DNA from: Rhodospirillaceae bacterium
GTDB taxonomy: Bacteria > Pseudomonadota > Alphaproteobacteria > CADEGL01
NCBI GenBank assembly: GCA_018699755.1
Contig: JABIRQ010000094.1
Coordinates: 1 to 8,208, forward strand
Length of the DNA stretch: 8,208 nt
Direction of reading: 5' to 3'
Below are positions 1 through 5,063 of this stretch, in pieces. Position numbers and translations under genes: made by a program. The number at the start of each line of letters is the position of its first letter. Position 1 is the first letter of the stretch. Below the pieces are notes generated by a model. The model saw nothing but the letters and a program-made list of their open reading frames with translations, had not been told where the DNA came from and did no database searches.

Positions 1-206
1 CAGACGACCGGAAAGGCGCCATGAAGACCATCGGCGGCTCGCAGTCCGACCGCTGGAACAACACGCTCGCCAACCAAGCGGCGCAGGCGCTGTGGATGAA
101 GAACTCGGACGCGGCGGAACGGGACCGCCAATTGGGCGCTACCGTCGCTGCGCTGATCGGCATCGCACCGAAGGACGAACTGGAAGGCATGATGGCCGCG
201 CAGTTG
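1..206 (+). pseudogene. 5'-incomplete, 3'-truncated fragment of a conserved alphaproteobacterial hypothetical protein
   Basis: The frame is open from base 3 at the left edge and reads as a plausible protein through MKTIGGSQSDRWNN, LANQAAQALW, RDRQLGATVAALIGI and PKDELEGMMAAQL, ending near base 206. From memory, these blocks resemble a conserved hypothetical protein of unknown function found in many alphaproteobacterial accessory regions, often near DUF2924 and serine recombinase genes; in relatives the segment after AAQL continues with more residues. Here homology appears to stop at AAQL, and the same frame then continues as Arg/Ser-rich out-of-frame translation of the recombinase until 671. 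An ATG at 21 exists, but the frame is open upstream of it and I see no clear ribosome binding site, so the true start probably lies outside the window. The fragment has lost its C-terminus by fusion to recombinase sequence. Function is unknown; family recognition is moderately sure. Confidence 0.55.
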
Positions 207-964
207 ACTTTGCCTTCTCTGGGCTTATCACCTGTGCGAAATGTGGCTGCTCGGTCGTCGGTGAAATCAAGAAGCAGAAGTACATCTATTATCATTGCAC
301 CGGCTATGCGGATAAGTGCCGTGGCGAGCCGACTTCCTGCCGTCGCAAGTATGTTCGCGAGGAGGTGCTGGAAAAGCAGTTCACTGCGATGCTCGGTCAG
401 TTGCACTTCGACGACGAGGTGCTGGAATGGGTGCGTGAGGCCCTGCACGCCAGCCATGCCGATGAGCGGCGTGAGCACGAGGATGCGGTCAAACGGCTCC
501 GCACTGAATACGACCGGCTGCAGGCCCGCATTGACGCGATGTACATCGACAAACTCGACGGAAAGATCGGTGGCGACTTCTTCGACAAGATGGCCGGACA
601 ATGGCGTGAGGACCAGTCGCGTTGCCTGCGCGATATCGAGCGGCACCAGGACGCCGATGAATCCTACATGAGCGAAGGCGTCCAAATTCTCGAACTTGCC
701 AGCAACGCGCAATCCCTGTTCGAACGTCAGCCAGCAAGAGAGAAACGCCGCCTGCTCAATTTCCTGCTTTCGAACTGCTCCTGGGAAGATGGAGAGGTCA
801 TTGCCACCTTCCGTCAACCTTTTGATTTACTTGCGAAAACGGTCGCTGATGCGGCCCGCGTTAATGCTGAAGACAACGCAGATTTGACAGAAAATGAGAT
901 TTGGCTGGGGGACCTGGATTCGAACCAGGACTACACGGGTCAGAGCCGAGTGTTCTACCGTTAA
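203..964 (+). pseudogene. C-terminal remnant of a serine site-specific recombinase (zinc-ribbon and coiled-coil part only)
   Basis: The frame open from a GTG at 92 becomes recombinase-like at about 203 (VDFAFSGLITCAKCGC). It encodes a recombinase zinc beta-ribbon: a CxxC pair with its cysteines at 233 and 242, then YYHC (Cys at 296) and a Cys at 317. A charged coiled-coil follows at roughly 440-545 (KRLRTEYDRLQARIDAMY), then the family C-terminus with REKRRLLNFLLSNCSW and ATFRQPFDLL. About 253 residues remain. The N-terminal resolvase domain with the serine nucleophile and the DNA-binding recombinase domain, needed for the usual length of about 500 residues, are absent, so the product cannot catalyse recombination. 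The segment 92-202 in this frame is out-of-frame reading of the upstream gene and should not count as protein. The last 20 codons (902-961) plus the TAA lie inside tRNA-Gln in antisense. Low G+C (58 of 120 in 781-900) against about 70% or more beyond the tRNA supports horizontal origin. It may still be annotated as an intact short CDS. Confidence 0.8.
902..964. other. Probable attachment-site segment at the tRNA-Gln 3' half (island boundary)
   Basis: The tRNA 3' half lies exactly where the recombinase reading frame enters chromosomal sequence, and the composition shift coincides with it. Mobile elements commonly target tRNA 3' ends and restore the gene, which matches the intact tRNA seen here. 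The 63-base span given is only the overlap of the recombinase frame with the tRNA; the real crossover core is likely shorter. The partner repeat would lie left of the window and cannot be seen. Confidence 0.4.
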
Positions 965-975
965 ACTATCCCCCA
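902..975 (-). tRNA. tRNA-Gln (anticodon CTG)
   Basis: The minus strand folds by eye into a complete 74-nt tRNA with encoded CCA. The acceptor stem TGGGGGA pairs perfectly with TCCCCCA, followed by discriminator G and CCA at 904-902. The D-stem is GTTT/GAAC with an AACGGTA loop. The anticodon loop CTCTGAC carries CTG (plus-strand 941-943), reading the glutamine codon CAG. The T-arm is CCTGG-TTCGAAT-CCAGG. The anticodon stem CTCGG/CCGTG has one T-T mismatch at its second pair (28-42). Its 3' end faces the recombinase remnant, and the intact gene marks the chromosomal side of an integration boundary. Confidence 0.95.
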
Positions 976-1019
976 AGCGGGATAGCGCGGGCGCCCGGCG
1001 GGGGCGGTGCGCGCGGCAT

Positions 1020-1048
1020 TCTCTATCACAGCGTTTTGGCTTTTTGAA
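1020..1048 (-). promoter_or_regulatory. Candidate promoter for tRNA-Gln
   Basis: On the minus strand, TTCAAA (plus-strand 1043-1048) is separated by 17 bases from TAGAGA (1020-1025). This is a sigma70-like pair with modest hexamers but ideal spacing. It would start transcription near 1012, giving a GC-rich leader of about 37 nt before the mature tRNA 5' end at 975. It sits in the only AT-richer patch of the 976-1131 gap. I found no comparably convincing plus-strand promoter for the downstream phosphatase gene in the same gap. Confidence 0.4.
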
Positions 1049-1118
1049 CCCCGGCGCGCGGCGCGGTCTCCAGGCGTTTCGGGCAGGCGGCTGGCCCGGC
1101 GCTGCGGCTTCGCGCTAT

Positions 1119-1124
1119 AAGGAG
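1119..1124 (+). promoter_or_regulatory. Ribosome binding site fixing the TTG start of the Ppx/GppA gene
   Basis: AAGGAG lies 7 bases before the TTG at 1132-1134, a near-perfect Shine-Dalgarno match at optimal spacing. It is the main reason for choosing the TTG over a more internal start nearer the conserved core. Confidence 0.7.
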
Positions 1125-1131
1125 TCACAAT

Positions 1132-2208
1132 TTGGAAACCGAGCGCTCCGCGCCGCCCGGATCGAGGCGGCCGCTCGAGAGCGGGAGATTTGGTTTGTTG
1201 GACGGCGAACCGGAACGCCGCCGCCGCGGCGGGCGCCGCAGGCATGGGCGCCCGGACGTCTATGCCGCGCTGGACTTAGGCACGAACAACTGTCGCCTGC
1301 TCGTGGCGCGCCCGGCGCGCGAGGGGTTTCGCGTGGTCGATGCCTTTTCGCGCATCGTGCGCCTGGGCGAGGGGGTGCGCGCCAACGGCCTGCTGTCGGA
1401 AGCGGCGATTCTGCGCACCATCGAGGCCCTGAAGGTCTGTGCCGGAAAAATGGAGCGGCGCGGCGTGCGCCGAGCCCGTCATGTCGCGACCGAAGCCTGC
1501 CGCCAAGCCGGCAATTGCGACGAGTTTCTGGCCCGAGTCGAGGCGGAGACGGGCATCGCCCTGGAGATCATCGATTCGGAAGAGGAGGCGCGCCTGGCCT
1601 TCACAGGCTGCGCGCCGCTCCTTGACCTGAGCCGGCCTCACGGCGTGATGTTCGATATCGGCGGCGGCAGCACCGAGGTGATCTGGGTCGCTTGCGACGG
1701 AGACGGCGCCGCGCGCATCGTCGAGTCCGAATCCCTGCCCTGCGGCGTGACCGACCTGTCGGAGCGCTACGGCGGCCGGGACATCGCGCGCGAGACCTAC
1801 GAGACCATGGTCGCCGAGGTCATGGATCGCCTGGGCGCCATCGACCGGCGCCATGCCATCGCGGCACGGGCCGCCGAGGGCGCGGTCCAGATGGTCGGCA
1901 CGTCCGGCACGGTGACCACCCTGGCCGGTATCCACATGGACCTGCCGCGCTACAATCGGGCCCTGATCGACGGTTGCCGCCTGACCTTCGACGAGGCGGT
2001 CGGCGCGGCCGAACGACTGCTCGCCATGTCTTACGAAACGCGCTGCAACCATCCCTGCATCGGCCCCGACCGGGCGGACATGGTGATCGCCGGCACGGCG
2101 ATCTTCGACGCGATCCGCCGGCTTTGGCCGGTCGGCGACCTGCGCGTCGCCGACCGCGGGCTGCGCGAAGGCATCCTGTTGGGCCTGATGGCGGGCCGCG
2201 GGGCATGA
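1132..2208 (+). CDS. Ppx/GppA-family phosphatase (exopolyphosphatase / pppGpp phosphohydrolase family)
   Basis: The 358-residue product belongs to the ASKHA-fold Ppx/GppA family, which removes terminal phosphate from polyphosphate and/or converts pppGpp to ppGpp in the cytoplasm. Visible motifs in order: phosphate-binding DLGTNNCRLLVA (about 48-59), VATEACRQAGN (118-128), the SEEEARLAF segment with the likely catalytic glutamate (about 149-157), DIGGGSTEV (175-183), GTSGTVTTLA (256-265) and RGLREGIL (342-349). It is far shorter than E. coli Ppx (about 513 residues), lacking the C-terminal HD-like half, as is common for alphaproteobacterial members; sequence alone does not separate Ppx from GppA activity. 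The start is TTG with a strong ribosome binding site. This gives a roughly 44-residue, very Arg-rich leader (RRRRGGRRRHGR) before the core. Its TGA overlaps the ATG of rlmE (ATGA), implying translational coupling. Confidence 0.9.
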   Translation: METERSAPPGSRRPLESGRFGLLDGEPERRRRGGRRRHGRPDVYAALDLGTNNCRLLVARPAREGFRVVDAFSRIVRLGEGVRANGLLSEAAILRTIEALKVCAGKMERRGVRRARHVATEACRQAGNCDEFLARVEAETGIALEIIDSEEEARLAFTGCAPLLDLSRPHGVMFDIGGGSTEVIWVACDGDGAARIVESESLPCGVTDLSERYGGRDIARETYETMVAEVMDRLGAIDRRHAIAARAAEGAVQMVGTSGTVTTLAGIHMDLPRYNRALIDGCRLTFDEAVGAAERLLAMSYETRCNHPCIGPDRADMVIAGTAIFDAIRRLWPVGDLRVADRGLREGILLGLMAGRGA

Positions 2209-2963
2209 GCGGCAAGCCCGGAAACAGATCGGGGAGTAAGTCGGGCGGCGGTTCCGACAGCGCGCGGGTGCGCTCGCGCGGCGGCCGGGGCGCGGCCGTC
2301 CGGGTCAAGCGCGGCAAGGGCCGCAGCATTTCGTCGCGCCGCTGGCTCGAGCGTCAGCTGAACGACCCTTATGTCGTCGAGGCCCGGCGCCAAGGCCTGC
2401 GCAGCCGGGCGGCCTTCAAACTGCGCGAGCTCGACGAGCGATTCGGTCTGTTGCGATCCGGTCAGAGGGTCCTCGACCTGGGGGCCGCTCCGGGCGGCTG
2501 GACCCAGGTGGCGGTGGCGGCGGTGCAGCCGGCGCGCGGCGGCGGCCGGGTCGTTGCGGCGGACATCAACGAAATGGAAGGCATGGAGGAGGCGGTCGTG
2601 CTGTGCCTCGATGTCTTCGACGAGGCCGCGCCGCGCAGTTTGGCCGAGGCGCTCGGCGGGCCGGCCGACCTCGTGCTGAGCGATATGGCGCCCGCCGCCA
2701 CAGGCCATGCGGCGACCGATCATCTGCGCATCGTCGGCCTGGCCGAAGCGGCGCTGGACCTCGCCCTGACCATGCTGGCGCCGGGCGGGACATTCATCGC
2801 CAAGGTCTGGCAGGGGGGCACCGAGGGCGAGCTGCTCGCTCGGCTCAAACGACGGTTCGCCAAGGTGCGCCATTTCAAGCCGCCCTCCAGCCGCGCCGAA
2901 TCGGCCGAAACCTATGTCGTGGCGACCGGCTTCAGGCCCGATACGGTCGAAGACGAGGGCTAG
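2205..2963 (+). CDS. rlmE: RlmE, 23S rRNA (uridine-2'-O)-methyltransferase
   Basis: The 252-residue product is RlmE (FtsJ/RrmJ), the SAM-dependent enzyme that 2'-O-methylates U2552 (E. coli numbering) in the 23S rRNA A-loop late in 50S assembly. The SAM-binding motif I is VLDLGAAPGGWTQVA (about 89-103). The catalytic K-D-K-E tetrad is present as K72 (SRAAFKL), D160 (VLSDMAP), K200 (FIAKVW) and E235 (SAETYVV), with the same spacing as E. coli K38-D124-K164-E199 apart from a two-residue difference in the first interval. A basic Gly/Ser/Arg-rich N-terminus of about 45 residues precedes the core and is longer than in E. coli. The ATG was chosen because it overlaps the phosphatase stop by 4 bases, even though the frame stays open far upstream. 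Its TAG lies in a CTAG shared with the convergent gene's stop. Confidence 0.95.
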   Translation: MSGKPGNRSGSKSGGGSDSARVRSRGGRGAAVRVKRGKGRSISSRRWLERQLNDPYVVEARRQGLRSRAAFKLRELDERFGLLRSGQRVLDLGAAPGGWTQVAVAAVQPARGGGRVVAADINEMEGMEEAVVLCLDVFDEAAPRSLAEALGGPADLVLSDMAPAATGHAATDHLRIVGLAEAALDLALTMLAPGGTFIAKVWQGGTEGELLARLKRRFAKVRHFKPPSSRAESAETYVVATGFRPDTVEDEG

Positions 2964-3409
2964 ACCGGCGCGACCTCTGCGATGCGCGGCTCCAGTTCGT
3001 GCAGGGGAAGATGGGTGAGGTCCTTGCCCAGTTCGGCGACGATCTTGGCCTGGGCGTTGCCGCCCAGGGCGCCGCGAAGGTCGCCCAGGGCCTGGGGCGG
3101 GGCGACGAGGACGAGGCGGTCGAACTCGCCCGCGATCGCGGCCTTCTCCACCGCCTTCGCGACCTCCTTGGCGAATTGGGTCTTCTCGAACCGGTGCCAG
3201 TCGACCTTGGGCTCCATCCCGCTGGGATGGCCGGTGCCCGAGGAGAAGGTCCGGCCCGGCCGGTCGCTGCCGATCTCGTGGCTCGGCCGGTTGTCGGCGA
3301 TCATGGCCTGGTCGAGAGCCTGGGTCAGGCCGTGGCCCCAACCCTCGGACCGCAGGAAACGCGCTCTTGCCCCATCCGCCACGACAATCCACGTGATTTT
3401 CTTCCGCAT
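2960..3409 (-). CDS. Host attachment family protein ('protein required for attachment to host cells')
   Basis: This 149-residue protein begins MRKKITWIVVADGARARFL, the N-terminal strand pattern I recognise from the Host_attach family (Pfam family named 'Protein required for attachment to host cells'). Further family-like segments are EKTQFAKEVAKAVEKA (about 79-94), the strand FDRLVLVAPPQALGDLRGAL (about 96-115) and a C-terminal segment with ELGKDLTHLPLHEL (about 125-138). There is no signal peptide or membrane segment, so a cytoplasmic protein is expected despite the family name. Computational work has linked such proteins to archaeo-eukaryotic release-factor-like (baeRF) folds, which would suggest a ribosome- or RNA-related role; I cannot confirm that from this sequence. 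The start ATG has GAGGAG 8 bases upstream. It is convergent with rlmE and divergent from guaB. The molecular function is unproven. Confidence 0.85.
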   Translation of the reverse strand: MRKKITWIVVADGARARFLRSEGWGHGLTQALDQAMIADNRPSHEIGSDRPGRTFSSGTGHPSGMEPKVDWHRFEKTQFAKEVAKAVEKAAIAGEFDRLVLVAPPQALGDLRGALGGNAQAKIVAELGKDLTHLPLHELEPRIAEVAPV

Positions 3410-3417
3410 GGCTGCAT

Positions 3418-3423
3418 CTCCTC
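3418..3423 (-). promoter_or_regulatory. Ribosome binding site of the host attachment family gene
   Basis: On the minus strand GAGGAG precedes the ATG at 3409-3407 with an 8-base spacer. It is a strong site that fixes the start of this gene. Confidence 0.65.
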
Positions 3424-3527
3424 GAAAATGAAAGGCCTGTCCTTAAAGATCGGTGGTTTTCGGCCAGTTTCCAAGCGTCATTCCGAAATTTTCGACGAAA
3501 TCGACCAAAACGCGCTCTTTCGTTTCG
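3423..3527. repeat. Cluster of CGAAA/TTTCG pentamers in the divergent intergenic region
   Basis: Within the 170-base gap between the host attachment gene and guaB, the pentamer CGAAA or its complement TTTCG occurs seven times: 3423-3427, 3458-3462, 3484-3488, 3490-3494, 3496-3500, 3518-3522 and 3523-3527. The central three alternate orientation with single-base spacers, making overlapping palindromes (CGAAA-T-TTTCG-A-CGAAA). It could be an operator or simply low-complexity AT-richer promoter DNA. Confidence 0.4.
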
Positions 3528-3552
3528 CCCTGGCGATGCGCTTGTGTATGAT
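3525..3552 (+). promoter_or_regulatory. Candidate guaB promoter -10 element with an adjacent dyad
   Basis: TATGAT at 3547-3552 is a good -10 match and would start transcription near 3559, leaving about 20 nt of leader with the AGAGG ribosome binding site at 3571-3575. The -35 position at 17-base spacing (3524-3529, TTCGCC) is poor. A 12-base dyad, TCGCC-CT-GGCGA (3525-3536), covers it, which would suit an activator- or repressor-controlled promoter. No attenuator or riboswitch-like structure was seen. Confidence 0.35.
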
Positions 3553-3579
3553 GCCGCGTCATTCGGCCAGAGAGGCAGC

Positions 3580-5040
3580 ATGACATTCCCCGAAGCACTT
3601 ACCTTCGACGACGTTCTGCTGAAACCCGCGCGTTCGTCCGTCCTTCCCGGCGAAACCGTGACCAAGACCCGCCTGACCCGTGAGATCGAGCTGCGCATTC
3701 CGCTCGTCTCCGCCGCCATGGATACGGTGACCGGCAGCCGGCTCGCCATCGCGATGGCCCAGAATGGCGGGATCGGCGTCATCCACAAGAACATGGATAT
3801 CGACGAGCAGGCGAACGCCGTCCGCAAGGTCAAGAAATACGAGGCCGGCATCGTCGTCGATCCGGTGACGATACATCCCGACCGGCCGCTGTCGGATGCC
3901 CTGGCGCTGATGGTGGAGCATTCGATCTCCGGCATCCCCGTCGTGCGCCGCACGGGCCGGCTGGTCGGCATCCTGACCAACCGCGACGTGCGTTTTGCCG
4001 ACGATCCGGCCCAGCCCGTGCGAGAACTGATGACCAAGCGCCTGGTGACGGCCAAGGAGGGCGTGACCATGGAGGAGGCCAAGCGCCTCCTGCACAGCCA
4101 CCGGATCGAGAAGCTGCTGGTGGTCGACGACAACCGCCAGTGCATCGGCCTGATCACGGTCAAGGATATCGAGAAGGCCCAGACCCATCCCGACGCCTGC
4201 AAGGACGCCGCCGGACGGCTGCGCGTCGCCGCCGCGACCGGCGTGGGCACGGCCGGGATCGAACGGGCCGAGGCCCTGTTTGCGGCCGGGGTGGATGTCG
4301 TGTTCGTCGACACGGCCCATGGCCATTCCGAGGGGGTGCTGGGCGCGGTCGCCGAGATCAAGCGCCTGTCCAACTACAGCCAGGTGATCGCCGGCAATGT
4401 CGCGACGGGCGACGGCGCTCGCGCCCTGATCGAGGCGGGCGCCGACGCGGTCAAGGTCGGCATCGGCCCGGGTTCGATCTGTACGACCCGGATCGTCGCG
4501 GGGGTCGGCGTGCCCCAGCTTTCCGCGGTGATGGAAGTGTACGCGGCTTGTCGCGAAAGCGGCGCGTCGGTCATCGCTGACGGCGGCATCAAATACTCCG
4601 GCGATCTGGTCAAGGCGATCGCGGCGGGCGCGGACTGCGCCATGATCGGCTCGCTCTTCGCCGGGACCGAGGAAGCGCCGGGCGAGGTCTTTCTCTACCA
4701 GGGGCGATCCTATAAGGCCTATCGCGGCATGGGCTCCCTGGGCGCGATGGCGCGCGGCTCGGCCGACCGCTATTTCCAGCAGGAGGTGCGCGACCAGCTC
4801 AAACTCGTGCCCGAAGGTATCGAGGGCCAGGTGCCCTACAAGGGCCCGGTCTCGGCCATCCTGCACCAGCTCGTCGGGGGGTTGCGCGCCGGGATGGGCT
4901 ATACCGGCAATCCGACCATCGCCGCGATGCACGAGAACTGCGAATTCCAGCGCGTCACCGCGGCGGGCATGCGCGAGAGCCATGTCCATGACGTGGCGAT
5001 CACGCGCGAGGCGCCGAATTATCCGGCGCAAGGCAGCTAG
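3580..5040 (+). CDS. guaB: GuaB, inosine-5'-monophosphate dehydrogenase
   Basis: The 486-residue product matches the usual bacterial IMPDH length. It oxidises IMP to XMP with NAD+, the committed step of guanine nucleotide synthesis in the cytosol. The N-terminus ALTFDDVLLKPA is the family signature. Two CBS domains, the usual site of nucleotide-mediated allostery, lie at about 92-150 and 151-210 (HSISGIPVV, LVGILTNRDVRF, EKLLVVDDNRQCIGLITVKDIEK). The catalytic loop GPGSICTTRIV carries the nucleophile C301. The monovalent-cation/IMP site includes DGGIKYSGD (334-342), and the mobile flap has the Arg-Tyr pair R397-Y398 (SADRYFQ). The ATG at 3580 was chosen because the family begins just before TFDDVLL and AGAGG sits 4 bases upstream; a GTG at 3544 in frame would overlap the likely -10 element. 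It heads a cluster ending in guaA, which performs the next step. Confidence 0.97.
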   Translation: MTFPEALTFDDVLLKPARSSVLPGETVTKTRLTREIELRIPLVSAAMDTVTGSRLAIAMAQNGGIGVIHKNMDIDEQANAVRKVKKYEAGIVVDPVTIHPDRPLSDALALMVEHSISGIPVVRRTGRLVGILTNRDVRFADDPAQPVRELMTKRLVTAKEGVTMEEAKRLLHSHRIEKLLVVDDNRQCIGLITVKDIEKAQTHPDACKDAAGRLRVAAATGVGTAGIERAEALFAAGVDVVFVDTAHGHSEGVLGAVAEIKRLSNYSQVIAGNVATGDGARALIEAGADAVKVGIGPGSICTTRIVAGVGVPQLSAVMEVYAACRESGASVIADGGIKYSGDLVKAIAAGADCAMIGSLFAGTEEAPGEVFLYQGRSYKAYRGMGSLGAMARGSADRYFQQEVRDQLKLVPEGIEGQVPYKGPVSAILHQLVGGLRAGMGYTGNPTIAAMHENCEFQRVTAAGMRESHVHDVAITREAPNYPAQGS

Positions 5041-5063
5041 GCCATGCGGGCCGGTATGACGGC

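Noticed and set aside
92..202. N-terminal part of the recombinase frame starting at the GTG at 92
   Set aside because: This stretch is the +2 reading of the conserved hypothetical fragment and has no recombinase similarity.
976..1060. GC-rich palindromic words (such as GGGCGCCC at 989-996) considered as a terminator
   Set aside because: There is no following T-run on either strand and the words lie in the tRNA leader; they look like ordinary GC-rich sequence.
1116..1121. TATAAG as a -10 element for the phosphatase gene
   Set aside because: It overlaps the ribosome binding site and would start transcription only a few bases before the TTG, leaving the Shine-Dalgarno outside the mRNA.
894..1625. 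Plus-strand frame from 894 crossing the tRNA and the start of the phosphatase gene
   Set aside because: It overlaps the tRNA and the correct Ppx/GppA frame and has an Arg/Ala/Gly-rich composition typical of off-frame GC-rich reading.
3544..3579. GTG at 3544 as the guaB start
   Set aside because: It would add 12 residues not typical of IMPDH, has no ribosome binding site, and overlaps the best -10 element; the ATG at 3580 matches the family N-terminus.
2031..4373. 780-codon open frame on the minus strand spanning ppx, rlmE, the host attachment gene and guaB
   Set aside because: It crosses several well-supported genes in both orientations, is compositionally biased, and overlaps the real minus-strand gene out of frame.
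3559..5031. 490-codon open frame on the minus strand across guaB
   Set aside because: It is a GC-rich antisense shadow of a clear guaB with all catalytic motifs; the translation is His/Gly/Arg/Asp-rich low-complexity sequence with no recognisable domain.
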